Positions 37,954-47,955 are shown, counted from the stretch's first letter. The stretch: DNA of 64,000 nucleotides from Clostridium sp. cel8 (GCF_014050525.1 NZ_JACGAG010000002.1:273244-337243), one strand, 5' to 3'. Numbers and translations are program-made. The notes: a model not told the origin generated them from the letters alone.

Positions 37954-39125
37954 TTTACAAGCCTCCTCTTAAGTTCTTCAGATAAAAATAACCTCAAATC
38001 CTCTGCAGGTACTCTATCAAAAACAGGACTAAATCTGGCTTCTATAATAAGTTTTTCTGCTTCACTATATTTAAGTCCACGACTCATTAAGTAAAACAGC
38101 TGATCTTGATCTATTTTCCCAACACCTGTAGCATGCTGTCCATCTACATCTTCCTCTTGACAAAGAAGCATTGGTATACTGTCAGTTTTTACTGTTTTAT
38201 CAAGCAGTAGAACCTCTTCTGTCTGTGATCCCTTTGATTTAGAAGACCCACGTCTAAAATCTATATTACCTTTAAATACTTTTTTTGCTTTATCTTTTAA
38301 AACTCCTTCTATAACCATCTTACTAAGACTTCTTCTTCCAAAGTGATTAGTTGTATAATATATATCTTGTTTTCTGCTTCCATCTACAAGATATGCTGAA
38401 TATATATCAGCACCACTGTTATCGCCTTTTAAGTCTGAGTTGTAATTTGTAACGTTTATTTTACTTCCAATTTCAATAGTAACCCAATTTACCTTAGCTC
38501 CAGCTTCAACTGAGGCCATATTTGAATCAAAATGGGTAGATTCATCATTCATTCTCTGAATTTTTATCACATTTACCTCTGATCCAGCCCTTGCAATTAC
38601 CTTTGTAAGTCCATTGTGAAATGCTTTAGTTTTATCATTATCGGTATAATAATCAACTAAAATAGTAACTTTACTATTTTCTTCAGCTACAACTATATTA
38701 TTATCTATAACTACTGGATTTTCATCATTTAACTTAAAATTAAGTCTTACATATGAATCTACTATTTTATTTTCAGGTACCTTTATAAACACCCCTGAAT
38801 TAAATCCACTTTCTGCAAGTTTTACAAATTCCTTTGAAGTTGAAGACACATTTTTAAAATTATTATAATCACAAAGACACTCATGCCTTACTGTATCCTT
38901 TATAGGATTTACAGTTACTCCTTCAAATTCTTCTCTTTTAAAATCTATATATTCTTCATTATATTGCTCTATCTCCGGAATCTTATAGTCATCTATAGAA
39001 AAATTATTCAATCCTAGATATTTCCAGGTAGGAACATAGGCCTGATTAAATTTGAAATTTTTCTTTTTTCCAAGAGCAGAAATTATATCATTTCCTTCAG
39101 TAAAACTTTCCTTTCTATCTATCAT
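37950..39125 (-). CDS. sufD: Fe-S assembly scaffold subunit SufD
   Basis: A 391-residue SufB/SufD-family protein with beta-helix repeats and the C-terminal DQLFYLMSRGLKYSEAEKLIIEARF-type ending around FYLMSRGLKYSEAE. Within the shared fold the conserved segment HFGRRSLSKMVIEGVLKDKAK precedes QTEEVLLLD. It forms the SufBC2D complex with the neighbouring gene products. Start 39125 is 11 bp after sufB. Confidence 0.9.
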   Translation of the reverse strand: MIDRKESFTEGNDIISALGKKKNFKFNQAYVPTWKYLGLNNFSIDDYKIPEIEQYNEEYIDFKREEFEGVTVNPIKDTVRHECLCDYNNFKNVSSTSKEFVKLAESGFNSGVFIKVPENKIVDSYVRLNFKLNDENPVVIDNNIVVAEENSKVTILVDYYTDNDKTKAFHNGLTKVIARAGSEVNVIKIQRMNDESTHFDSNMASVEAGAKVNWVTIEIGSKINVTNYNSDLKGDNSGADIYSAYLVDGSRKQDIYYTTNHFGRRSLSKMVIEGVLKDKAKKVFKGNIDFRRGSSKSKGSQTEEVLLLDKTVKTDSIPMLLCQEEDVDGQHATGVGKIDQDQLFYLMSRGLKYSEAEKLIIEARFSPVFDRVPAEDLRLFLSEELKRRLVK

Positions 39126-39136
39126 GATGTACCTCC

Positions 39137-40555
39137 TTATCCTATTGTTCCCTTTAATTCTAACTTGATCAGATTATTCATCTCTACTGCATACTCAAGT
39201 GGAAGCTCCTTTGCCACAGGCTCAACGAATCCTGTAACTATCATTCCCCTTGCTTCTTCTTCTGTAAGTCCTCTGCTCATGAGATAAAAAATAGCATCGT
39301 CACTTATTCTTCCTATTTTAGCTTCGTGTCCTATATCTACATTGTTATTTGCCACACTTACAACAGGTATTGTATCTGATCTTGATTCACTGTCAAGCAT
39401 AAGGGATTCACAAGATACACTAGCTTTTGAATTTTCCGCATTTCTTGTAGAGCTAAGTAGTCCTCTATAAATTGAAACTCCTCCACTTTTTGATATTGAT
39501 TTTGAATTTACAGTGGATGTAGTGTTTGGAGCTGCATGAACTACTTTTGAACCTGTATCTAAAAATTGGCCTTCTCCTGCAAAAGTTATACCTGTAAATT
39601 CACATTTTGCTCCTTCACCTTTTAATATGCTCATAGGATATAGCATTGAAACTTTTGAGCCAAAAGAACCTGTTACCCATTCTATACGTCCGTTTTTCTC
39701 TACAACAGCTCTTTTTGTATTCAAATTATACATATTTCTAGACCAATTCTCTATTGTACTGTACTTTAAAGAGGCATCTTCCCCTATATAACATTCAACA
39801 CATCCTGCATGAAGGTTATTTACATAGTACTTAGGAGCTGAACAACCTTCTATATAATGGATTTTTGCTCCTTTTTCAACGATTATAAGTGTGTGCTCAA
39901 ATTGACCAGCACCTGGTGCATTAAATCTAAAGTATGATTGAATTGGTATATCTACTTGAACTCCTTCAGGGACATATACAAAGGATCCTCCTGACCAAAC
40001 TGCTCCATGAAGTGCAGCAAATTTATGATCACTTGCAGGAACAAGCTTCATAAAGTGAGGCTTTACAATATCCTCATATTCCCTTATTGCAGTTTCCATA
40101 TCCATATATATAACGCCCTGTTTTTTGAGTTCATCACTTACATTGTGGTAAACAACTTCTGAATCGTACTGTGCTCCAACTCCTGCAAGTGATTCATGCT
40201 CCGCCTTTGGAATTCCAAGCATATCAAATGTCTGTTTTATATCATCAGGTACATCATTCCAATCATGCTTAACATCATTTGTTTCAGGTCTTACATAGGT
40301 AACTATATTATCCATATCGAGTCCACTTAAATCAGCTCCCCAAGATGGCATTGGCATACTATTGTATATTTCAAGGGATCTAAGCCTAAATTCTCTCATC
40401 CAATCTGGATCATTCTTCTCATCTGATATCTTTTCTATTATATCTTTTGTAAGTCCACTATCCGTTTTATAACTGTACTTTTCTTCATTTTTCATATCAA
40501 GAATTTTTCTCTGTATATCATCTATATAAGTCTTATCATTTTCCAATAAAAACAC
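39137..40555 (-). CDS. sufB: Fe-S assembly scaffold subunit SufB
   Basis: A 472-residue protein with the SufB motifs: WGADLSGLDMDNIVTYVRP-like N-terminal region, FVYVPEGVQVDIPIQSYFR, VEKGAKIHYIEGCSAPKY, YSTIENWSRNMYNLNTKR and FYLMSRGLTEEEARGMI. It is the main scaffold on which Fe-S clusters are built. It lies between sufC and sufD. Confidence 0.93.
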   Translation of the reverse strand: MFLLENDKTYIDDIQRKILDMKNEEKYSYKTDSGLTKDIIEKISDEKNDPDWMREFRLRSLEIYNSMPMPSWGADLSGLDMDNIVTYVRPETNDVKHDWNDVPDDIKQTFDMLGIPKAEHESLAGVGAQYDSEVVYHNVSDELKKQGVIYMDMETAIREYEDIVKPHFMKLVPASDHKFAALHGAVWSGGSFVYVPEGVQVDIPIQSYFRFNAPGAGQFEHTLIIVEKGAKIHYIEGCSAPKYYVNNLHAGCVECYIGEDASLKYSTIENWSRNMYNLNTKRAVVEKNGRIEWVTGSFGSKVSMLYPMSILKGEGAKCEFTGITFAGEGQFLDTGSKVVHAAPNTTSTVNSKSISKSGGVSIYRGLLSSTRNAENSKASVSCESLMLDSESRSDTIPVVSVANNNVDIGHEAKIGRISDDAIFYLMSRGLTEEEARGMIVTGFVEPVAKELPLEYAVEMNNLIKLELKGTIG

Positions 40556-40576
40556 CTCTCTTTTTCAAGAACTCTA

Positions 40577-41323
40577 CTAAGCTAATGCTTTAAATGCATC
40601 ATATCCATTTTTTTCTATCTCCTCAGCAAGTGATGCATCGCCAGTTTTTACTATTTTCCCATTTACAAGTATGTGCACATAATCAGGTTTTAAATACTCC
40701 AAAATGCTACTATGATGAGTAATTATAAGAACTGAATTCTCTTCTGTTCTAAGTTTACTTACTCCCTCTGAAACTATTCTAACTGCATCTACATCAAGTC
40801 CTGAGTCAGTTTCATCTAACATTGCAAGTTTAGGCTCAAGTACAGCCATTTGAAGAATTTCATTTTTTTTCTTTTCTCCTCCTGAAAATCCCACATTGAG
40901 ATACCTTTTTGAATAGCTTTCATCTATTTTTAATAAATTTAATTTTTCTTTAAGTTGTCTTCTAAATTTAAGTATTCCAATCTTTTTTCCCGTAATAGCT
41001 GATTTTGCAGTACGCAAAAAATTTTCTACTGTTATTCCCTGAATCTCTTCTGGATATTGAAAAGACATAAATATTCCAAGTCTTGCCCTCTCATCGACTT
41101 TCATTTCATTTATGGATTTTCCTTCAAATAGTATATCTCCACTTGATATTGAATACTTTGGATGACCCATTATAGTATTTACAAGGGTTGATTTTCCTGC
41201 TCCATTTGGTCCCATTATTGCGTGAACTTCTCCTTTTCCAATTTCAAGATTCAAACCCTTTAGTATTTCAGTTTCTCCAACTCTTGTTTTAAGATCATTT
41301 ATTTTTAACAGCTTGCTTTCCAT
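40577..41323 (-). CDS. sufC: Fe-S assembly ATPase SufC
   Basis: A 248-residue ABC-type ATPase: Walker A MGPNGAGKSTLVN, signature GFSGGEKKKNEILQMA, Walker B LAMLDETDSGLDVDAV and ITHHSSILEYL. The DETDSGLD form and the KKKNE after the signature are SufC-specific. First gene of the operon sufC-B-D-S-U, so the promoter must lie in 41324-41508; AAGGAGAG precedes the ATG. Confidence 0.93.
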   Translation of the reverse strand: MESKLLKINDLKTRVGETEILKGLNLEIGKGEVHAIMGPNGAGKSTLVNTIMGHPKYSISSGDILFEGKSINEMKVDERARLGIFMSFQYPEEIQGITVENFLRTAKSAITGKKIGILKFRRQLKEKLNLLKIDESYSKRYLNVGFSGGEKKKNEILQMAVLEPKLAMLDETDSGLDVDAVRIVSEGVSKLRTEENSVLIITHHSSILEYLKPDYVHILVNGKIVKTGDASLAEEIEKNGYDAFKALA

Positions 41324-41508
41324 TATATCTCTCCTTTATATCCGAGTGTTTAACTCTTGTTTAATATCAAAAAAATTAAGTCCTCTTTAAAATTATATCA
41401 GACTTAAATACTCAGAATTATTCTATTTACATTTTACTATTTATTTAAAAGATAATCAACAATATTAATCACAAAAAATACACTAAAATGTTTTTATTTT
41501 TGATTTAT

Positions 41509-42690
41509 CTAATAATTTTCAGTTTCAATATTGAGTCCATCTAAAGTTACATCCTCATTTAACACTATTAGAAGACATTTTCTTCCTTCTCTATCTCTTA
41601 CTTGCTTTACATTATTTAAGTGTCCAGGAGTTATTGTAATATTTATATTGTCATTTTCTATTTTTATTGATCTTTTTTCAAAATCAGGAACTATATTCTT
41701 TGCCTTAAACTCATAATTTTCTCCACAAATCTCTTCAAATGCATTTTTTACAGCTTCTCTGTTTTCTATTCCGCTCTCTTCTAATATGTTTGTTACTTCT
41801 TTTATATCTATTTTAGGTTCTTCATCATCTTCGCTTTCTTGAATTTTCTCATTTATGTTCTCATATATATCTTGCATAACCTTGGGCTTTATCTTATTTT
41901 CCACGGCACTTTGTATTATTAAATTAAAGTTCTCCTTTTCCTCTACTGCTGTTGGTTTTATTGAACATTCAAGTACATCCTCTACAAATACTTGATTTAG
42001 CTGTTTTGCCTTATGTGAATAGTATATTAGTTTATTTACATCTACATATTCAGAACTAAAGCTTGGAAATACAAATCCATCAAGTGGAGAGTTTAGATTT
42101 ATAGTCACATCTAAAACTGAATTTGCCTTAAATTTCATTTCAGAATAATCAAATTTCAGCACCTTTTTAGGAATATCCACTTTATTTATGCTACACAGTA
42201 TAAATTCTATATCCTGTACATAATCCTCAATCTCTCCTGTTTCAGATGATTTCTTTTTATTTCCCTTATAATATTCTGCTTTTATAAAATTAATTACAAT
42301 GTCTGTATCATAATTAAAATTCTTTGAAATTTTATCTACTATCTTATCTGCAAAATCAGGTATGCTCTCTTTATTTTTTAATGCAGAATAAAGAATTCCT
42401 TGCGTTCTATTATTTATATTTTCACTATTTGTATTGAAATCTTCCACTTCTTTTTTTGCAAAATCTAATTCAAATATCTTGGAATCTATTGATCCTGTAA
42501 GAACTTTCTTAAAGTTATTTAAATAAAGTTCTCTTGTTTCAACATCCATCATTTCAAATGGAACTAACTCTCTTGTTATAATTTCTGCATTGTCCTTTTT
42601 AAGATAAACACTATATACTTCCTTTATTGGAAGTGCATAACTATCAATTTTAAATTCTTTTTTCAAATCAGATAAATCTTTCTTGTTCAT
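41509..42690 (-). CDS. DUF4317 family protein
   Basis: A 393-residue soluble protein of the DUF4317 type, common in clostridia and of unknown function. It starts MNKKDLSDLKKEFKID, has long acidic helical segments (QESEDDEEPKIDIKEV) and ends with the conserved part ITITPGHLNNVKQVRDREGRKCLLI. ATG 42690 is preferred to the adjoining GTG. It is 23 bp downstream of msrC and probably co-transcribed. No catalytic motif is evident. Confidence 0.75.
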   Translation of the reverse strand: MNKKDLSDLKKEFKIDSYALPIKEVYSVYLKKDNAEIITRELVPFEMMDVETRELYLNNFKKVLTGSIDSKIFELDFAKKEVEDFNTNSENINNRTQGILYSALKNKESIPDFADKIVDKISKNFNYDTDIVINFIKAEYYKGNKKKSSETGEIEDYVQDIEFILCSINKVDIPKKVLKFDYSEMKFKANSVLDVTINLNSPLDGFVFPSFSSEYVDVNKLIYYSHKAKQLNQVFVEDVLECSIKPTAVEEKENFNLIIQSAVENKIKPKVMQDIYENINEKIQESEDDEEPKIDIKEVTNILEESGIENREAVKNAFEEICGENYEFKAKNIVPDFEKRSIKIENDNINITITPGHLNNVKQVRDREGRKCLLIVLNEDVTLDGLNIETENY

Positions 42691-42713
42691 CACTATCTCC
42701 TATCATAAAAGTT

Positions 42714-43205
42714 TTAATTTTCCCAGTTTAAATAAGTGCTCAATATATTACTGCACTTTTCCAAATACAATTTATCAAGGTCTGTGAATCTTCCTATATA
42801 AGGACTATCTATATCTATTACCCCGTATAGTTTTTTATCTTTTATTATAGGAACAACAATTTCTGAATTGGAAGCAGAATCACAGGCAATGTGTCCTTCA
42901 AATTCATGTACATTATCTACAATAACAGTGGATTTTTCTTTAGCTGCCTTTCCACAAACACCTTTTCCCATTTTAATTTTTGTGCAAGCAGGCATTCCCT
43001 GAAAAGGCCCAAGGATCAGTTCATCGTCTTTTACAAGATAAAATCCACACCAATTTATTTTATCTATAAAAAAATTCAAGACCGCTGATGCATTTGACAA
43101 ATTTGTAATCAAATTACTTTCATTTTTTACAATTGATTCTAAAGTATCTAAAAGATTTTTATATTTTTCTTTCTGACTCATATTTTTCAAATTCAAATCC
43201 AACAA
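42714..43205 (-). CDS. msrC: Free methionine-(R)-sulfoxide reductase (GAF domain)
   Basis: A protein of about 163 residues made of one GAF domain. The three cysteines of the fRMsr group are present in GMPACTKI, GKGVCGKAA and GHIACDSASNSEIV, with WCGFYLV and GVIDIDSP. It reduces free Met-R-sulfoxide using thioredoxin. The start is uncertain: a TTG at 43205 or 43202 follows GGGGGAA, while the first ATG (MSQKEKY) has no ribosome binding site. Confidence 0.85.
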   Translation of the reverse strand: MLDLNLKNMSQKEKYKNLLDTLESIVKNESNLITNLSNASAVLNFFIDKINWCGFYLVKDDELILGPFQGMPACTKIKMGKGVCGKAAKEKSTVIVDNVHEFEGHIACDSASNSEIVVPIIKDKKLYGVIDIDSPYIGRFTDLDKLYLEKCSNILSTYLNWEN

Positions 43206-43430
43206 AACAATTCCCCCAACCAATACATTGTATAAAACTTAATTCTCTGCAAAACAATTATATACAAAATCACTTCCAATATACAACATTTTATAGATAA
43301 GTTACATTATTAAAAATATTTCAAATAATTTTTAAAATTAATTTCACTAAAATATTATATGTATAGTTATGCAATCCATTCTAATTCTTTTACTAAAATT
43401 ATATTATCTTTTGTTTTTTTATAAATATTA

Positions 43431-43459
43431 TTGCATAATTATTCATAAAGTTTTATAAT
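43431..43459 (+). promoter_or_regulatory. argC promoter with overlapping ARG-box-like operator
   Basis: TTGCAT (43431-43436) and TATAAT (43454-43459) are 17 bp apart. The sequence TGCATAATTATTCA (43432-43445) within them resembles an ArgR/AhrC half-site pair (TGNATA-N-ATTCA). A weaker look-alike, TGTATAGTTATGCA, lies upstream at 43360-43373. The layout suits arginine repression of the operon. Confidence 0.55.
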
Positions 43460-43519
43460 AATAACTATTATATATGTGGAAAAATATTTAATGTTATTTT
43501 ACAAAAGGAGGTAATTAAA

Positions 43520-44554
43520 ACGATAAAAGTTGGAATAATAGGTGGTAGTGGATATGTAGGTGCAGAGCTCATACGTCTTCTATCAAATCACAATAGCGTA
43601 GTTGTATCTTCCATATCATCTGTTACTTATAAAGGGAAAAAACTTTCAGATATATATCCAAATTTTTATAATTTAAATGAATTAATATTTGAAGATGAAG
43701 ATAGTGTAATTTCAAAATGTGATGTTATTTTTTTAGCACTTCCAAATGGATTAAGTGAAAAAATAGCAGAAAAGATATTAAATAAAAACAAGTTATGTAT
43801 AGATATGGGAGCTGATTTCAGATTTAAAAATAATCTTACTTATAAAAAATGGTATGGTAAAGACTTCAGTATACCTGATTTACATCATAAATCCGTATAT
43901 GGATTACCTGAATTGAATAGATCTAAGATAAAGAATTCAAAACTTATAGGTAATCCCGGTTGCTTTGCTACTTCAATAGAACTTGCATTACTTCCACTTA
44001 TATCACAAAATGCAATCGAAGAAACCGAAATAATTGCAGATTCAAAATCAGGAGTAACAGGACGAGGTAGAGGCCTTAGTGAGCCTTCCCTTTTTACAAA
44101 TTGTAATGAAAGCCTAAGTGCTTATAAAATAGCACATCATAGACATACTCCTGAAATAGAAGAAGTTCTATCCTCTGTTTCAAAAAAAGATGTGAAGCTT
44201 ACATTTACTCCTCATCTATTACCAATAAATCGAGGAATTTTATCTACAATATACACTACACCTAAAAATAGAGCAAATATAGACACTATTTACGAAAACT
44301 ACAGCAAATTTTACAAAGATGAACCATTTGTAAAAGTGCTTCCTATTGGTGAAACTTCTAAAATAAACAACGTTAGACTTTCAAACTACTGTCATATTTC
44401 TCTTCATTACGATGAAGAAACCAATAAACTGATACTAATATCCTGTATAGATAACATGGTAAAAGGAGCTGCAGGACAGGGCATACAAAACATGAATATA
44501 GCTTTAGGATTTGATGAAAAAGAAGGACTCAATAGTATACCATCTATATTTTAA
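43520..44554 (+). CDS. argC: N-acetyl-gamma-glutamyl-phosphate reductase, apparent ACG start
   Basis: The conserved ArgC N-terminus IKVGIIGGSGYVGAELIRLL is preceded by ACG at 43520, where ATG is expected, eight bases after AAAGGAGG. No in-frame ATG, GTG or TTG exists near the start; the first ATG is at 43805, after the whole NADP-binding part. Full length is 344 residues, normal for ArgC. The active cysteine is Cys148 in GNPGCFATS, and HRHTPEIEE and FTPHLLPINRGI are intact. It reduces acetylglutamyl phosphate. Either ACG (less likely ATA 43523) is used at low efficiency or a base has changed. First gene of argCJBD. Confidence 0.85.
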   Translation, partial: TIKVGIIGGSGYVGAELIRLLSNHNSVVVSSISSVTYKGKKLSDIYPNFYNLNELIFEDEDSVISKCDVIFLALPNGLSEKIAEKILNKNKLCIDMGADFRFKNNLTYKKWYGKDFSIPDLHHKSVYGLPELNRSKIKNSKLIGNPGCFATSIELALLPLISQNAIEETEIIADSKSGVTGRGRGLSEPSLFTNCNESLSAYKIAHHRHTPEIEEVLSSVSKKDVKLTFTPHLLPINRGILSTIYTTPKNRANIDTIYENYSKFYKDEPFVKVLPIGETSKINNVRLSNYCHISLHYDEETNKLILISCIDNMVKGAAGQGIQNMNIALGFDEKEGLNSIPSIF

Positions 44555-44582
44555 TATCATAATTTAGGGAGGATAATTTCAT

Positions 44583-45803
44583 ATGAATTTTCAAATTGTA
44601 GAAGGAGGCGTTACTTCGCCTAATGGATTTAAGGCTTCAGGAGTAAGTACAGGTCTTAAACATGGAAATAAAAAAGATTTAGCTCTAATTTATTCTGAAA
44701 AAATGTGTAATTGTGCAGCAGTATATACTCAAAATAAAGTAAAAGGAGCACCTGTCATTGTAACAAAGGAGCATTTAAAAAATCCAATAGCACAAGCAGT
44801 AATAATAAATAGCGGAAATGCAAATACATGCACTGGTAAAACTGGTATAGACAATGCAGAAGATATGTGTAAAAGCTGTGGTAATTTACTAAACTTAGAA
44901 AGTGACAATGTATTAGTTGCATCTACTGGAGTTATTGGTGTTCAACTAGACATTGATACAATAAAAAATTCAATTCCAAATCTTGTTAACTCACTTGGAA
45001 AAGATAAATACAAAGATGCATCTCGTGCAATAATGACTACAGACACAGTTTTAAAAACAGCATCTTTAAGTTTCAAATTACATGATAAAACTGTAACTAT
45101 AGGAGCCATGACAAAAGGTTCTGGTATGATACATCCAAATATGGCAACTATGCTTGCATTTATAACTACTGATGCTAACATATCCCAAAGCCTTTTGAAG
45201 AAAGCTTTAAAAGAAGCTGTAAAAGTTAGCTTTAACAGAATATCTGTAGATAGAGATACCTCAACTAATGACATGGCAATTATAATGGCAAACAAAATGG
45301 CAGGAAATCCTGCTATAGAAGATGAAAATGAAGATTACGAAGTATTTTTAAATGCACTTAAGGCACTAACAATACATCTTGCAAAGCTCATGGCAAAAGA
45401 TGGAGAAGGTGCTACAAAATTAGTAGAGTGCAAAGTTGTAAACGCACCAAAGGAAAAGGATGCAGAAAGACTTGCAAAATCTGTAATATGTTCTAGCCTA
45501 GTAAAAACGGCAATGTTTGGTTGTGATGCAAATTGGGGTAGAATTTTAGATGCATTAGGCTATGCAGGTGTTGATTTTGATATAAATAAGCTTAAATTAT
45601 CTATTTGCAGTTCAAAAGGAAGCATAGATGTATTTGAAAATGGGTATCCCTTAAATTTTTCTGAAAGCATGGCAAAGGACATATTGTCTGAAGATGAAAT
45701 TTTAATAGTTGTTGACATGAATTCTGGTTCACACATTGTCTCCTGTTGGGGCTGTGATTTAACCTATGATTATGTAAGGATAAATGGTAGCTATAGATCA
45801 TAG
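44583..45803 (+). CDS. argJ: Glutamate N-acetyltransferase / amino-acid acetyltransferase ArgJ
   Basis: A 406-residue self-cleaving enzyme. The cleavage and nucleophile Thr is in HPNMATMLAFITTDA, with MTKGSGMI before it and SVDRDTSTNDM after. ArgJ recycles the acetyl group from acetylornithine to glutamate. The presence of argJ and lack of argA/argE here indicates the cyclic pathway. It is 28 bp after argC. Confidence 0.93.
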   Translation: MNFQIVEGGVTSPNGFKASGVSTGLKHGNKKDLALIYSEKMCNCAAVYTQNKVKGAPVIVTKEHLKNPIAQAVIINSGNANTCTGKTGIDNAEDMCKSCGNLLNLESDNVLVASTGVIGVQLDIDTIKNSIPNLVNSLGKDKYKDASRAIMTTDTVLKTASLSFKLHDKTVTIGAMTKGSGMIHPNMATMLAFITTDANISQSLLKKALKEAVKVSFNRISVDRDTSTNDMAIIMANKMAGNPAIEDENEDYEVFLNALKALTIHLAKLMAKDGEGATKLVECKVVNAPKEKDAERLAKSVICSSLVKTAMFGCDANWGRILDALGYAGVDFDINKLKLSICSSKGSIDVFENGYPLNFSESMAKDILSEDEILIVVDMNSGSHIVSCWGCDLTYDYVRINGSYRS

Positions 45804-45840
45804 ATAGAAATAAGGTTTAACTTAAAGGAGGCATATAATT

Positions 45841-46692
45841 TTGGATCATAGTGAAATAGCAAATGTACTTATAGAGTCACTTCCTTATATACAAAAACAT
45901 AGAGGAAAAACTTTCGTCGTTAAATATGGTGGAAATGCCATGATAAATGAAAAATTGAAAGAGCAAGTTATAAATGATCTTATACTCATGAAATGTGTAG
46001 GTATAAATTTAGTTGTTGTGCACGGTGGGGGACCTTTCATTTCATCATATTTAAAAAAAATAAATAAAGAAAGTAAATTCATAAACGGATTAAGATATAC
46101 AGATGATGAAACTATGGATATAGTACAGATGGTTCTATGCGGAAAAGTAAACAAAGATCTAGTAAAACTAATACAAAATTTTAATGGAAAGGCTATAGGA
46201 CTCTGTGGTGTAGATGGTGCTATGATAAGAGCTAAAAAAATCTCTTCTAAAGAAAATTTAGGCCATGTAGGGGAGATTACAGAAATAAATACTGAAATAA
46301 TTGAAAATTCTATAAATAATGGATATATACCTGTAATAAGCAGCATTGCATTAGGTTATAATTCTGAAACTTATAACATAAATGCAGATACCTGTGCATT
46401 TAAAATTGCTGCTGCCTTAAAAGCAGAAAAATTGATACTTTTAACTGATGTTCCTGGAGTAATGAAAGATGTAAATGATACTTCAACTTTAATATCAAAA
46501 CTTCATCTTGATGACATAAAAAAGCTTTATGAAAGTAATATTATAAAAGGCGGTATGATACCTAAACTAAATTGTTGCGTAGAAGCAATAAAATCTGGTG
46601 TAACACGTGCCCATATACTTGACGGCAGAATTCCACACTGTCTTCTTATTGAATTATTTTCAAAACAAGGCATAGGCACTATGATTTATTAA
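45841..46692 (+). CDS. argB: Acetylglutamate kinase
   Basis: A 283-residue amino-acid kinase starting with TTG 45841 behind AAAGGAGG. Signatures: FVVKYGGNAMIN, VHGGGPFISSYL, FINGLRYTDDETM, NINADTCAFKIAAAL, LLTDVPGVM and KGGMIPKLNCCVEAI. The N-terminal helix typical of arginine-inhibited kinases (SEIANVLIESLPYIQKH) is present, so feedback inhibition by arginine is likely. Confidence 0.93.
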   Translation: MDHSEIANVLIESLPYIQKHRGKTFVVKYGGNAMINEKLKEQVINDLILMKCVGINLVVVHGGGPFISSYLKKINKESKFINGLRYTDDETMDIVQMVLCGKVNKDLVKLIQNFNGKAIGLCGVDGAMIRAKKISSKENLGHVGEITEINTEIIENSINNGYIPVISSIALGYNSETYNINADTCAFKIAAALKAEKLILLTDVPGVMKDVNDTSTLISKLHLDDIKKLYESNIIKGGMIPKLNCCVEAIKSGVTRAHILDGRIPHCLLIELFSKQGIGTMIY

Positions 46693-46718
46693 ATATAGTA
46701 TATAAGGAGGAATTTTAA

Positions 46719-47897
46719 ATGAATTATTTATCTTACGCAAAAGATTATCTTATGAACACATATGGACAACTTCCTATAGTTTTTACTCACGGAGAAGGTT
46801 GCAAATTGTATGATACGGAGGAAAAAGAATATCTTGACTTAACCTCAGGAATTGGTGTTTCATGTCTTGGTTACAATAATAAAAACTGGGTTAAGGCTGT
46901 TACAGACCAAGTAAAAAAGCTAGCACATACTTCAAATATATTCTTAAATATTCCCTCACTTACACTAGCTAAAAAATTGACAGAAGCTGCCGGAATGAGT
47001 AAAGTTTTCTTTGCGAATTCAGGAGCAGAAGCAAATGAATGTGCTATAAAACTTGCTAGAAAATATAGTTACTTAAAATATGGAGAAGGTAGAGGTACAA
47101 TAATAACTCTTAAAAAGAGCTTTCACGGAAGAACATTAACTACTTTAAAAGCTACAGGTCAGAAAAAGTTTCATAAATATTTTGGTCCATTCCCGCAGGG
47201 CTTCAAGTACAGTGACGTAGATATAAATTCTTTAAAAGAAAATTTAGATTCATCTGTATGTGCCATAATGATGGAGGCAATCCAAGGAGAAGGTGGTGTA
47301 AACCCACTTCCACAGGATTTTGTAGATGAAGTATTTAAAATAGCCAAAAAAAATGACATACTTATAATATTTGATGAAGTTCAGTGTGGTATGGGAAGAA
47401 CTGGAAAGCTATTTGGCTATAAAAACTACAATGTAGAACCTGACATAGTATCAACTGCAAAAGGTCTTGCAGGTGGGCTTCCAATAGGTGCTGTACTGTG
47501 TTCAAAAAAGCTAGAAGATACTTTTGTACCTGGTGACCACGGTTCAACTTTTGGAGGTAATTTAGTAAGTACTGCTGCTGCAAATTGCGTAATAGATACC
47601 TTGACAAGTCCAGGATTTTTGGATGAAGTAGCCGAAAAAGGATTATTTATCAAAGATTTCTTTAAAAAAGCTAACTCTAAAAATATAACTGATATACGAG
47701 GAATAGGTCTTATGGTGGGAATAGAAATAAATTCTGACAGTGCATCTAAAGTTCAAAAAGAAACTTTAAAAAATGGAGTTCTTGTTTTAACTGCAGGACC
47801 AAATGTAATTAGACTCTTACCTCCTCTTATTATTTCAAAAGAAGAATTAAGATCAGGTCTTAATATATTACTAGACACTATAAATTCTTCACTTTAA
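46719..47897 (+). CDS. argD: Acetylornithine aminotransferase
   Basis: A 392-residue class III PLP aminotransferase: LDLTSGIGVSCLGYNN, FFANSGAEANECAIKLAR, KSFHGRTLTTLKATGQ, DEVQCGMGRTGKLFGY and the PLP lysine in VSTAKGLAGGLPIGAV. Last gene of argCJBD; acetylornithine is passed back to ArgJ. Confidence 0.92.
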   Translation: MNYLSYAKDYLMNTYGQLPIVFTHGEGCKLYDTEEKEYLDLTSGIGVSCLGYNNKNWVKAVTDQVKKLAHTSNIFLNIPSLTLAKKLTEAAGMSKVFFANSGAEANECAIKLARKYSYLKYGEGRGTIITLKKSFHGRTLTTLKATGQKKFHKYFGPFPQGFKYSDVDINSLKENLDSSVCAIMMEAIQGEGGVNPLPQDFVDEVFKIAKKNDILIIFDEVQCGMGRTGKLFGYKNYNVEPDIVSTAKGLAGGLPIGAVLCSKKLEDTFVPGDHGSTFGGNLVSTAAANCVIDTLTSPGFLDEVAEKGLFIKDFFKKANSKNITDIRGIGLMVGIEINSDSASKVQKETLKNGVLVLTAGPNVIRLLPPLIISKEELRSGLNILLDTINSSL

Positions 47898-47902
47898 CTA
47901 TA

Positions 47903-47926
47903 AATACAATTTTTTACAATTGTATT
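47903..47926 (+). terminator. Hairpin after argD
   Basis: AATACAATT pairs with AATTGTATT around a 6-base loop, five bases past the argD stop. The T tract is poor, so termination may be partial. Confidence 0.35.
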
Positions 47927-47955
47927 GATTTATAAAAGTATATATATTATAATAT

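Noticed and set aside
43805..44554. argC as a truncated gene starting at ATG 43805
   Set aside because: The 95 codons upstream are open in the same frame and encode the conserved NADP-binding N-terminus, behind a strong Shine-Dalgarno.
47362..47653. Antisense frames inside argD and other long genes
   Set aside because: They are low-complexity mirror frames without ribosome binding sites and contain no recognisable domain; the sense genes explain the sequence.
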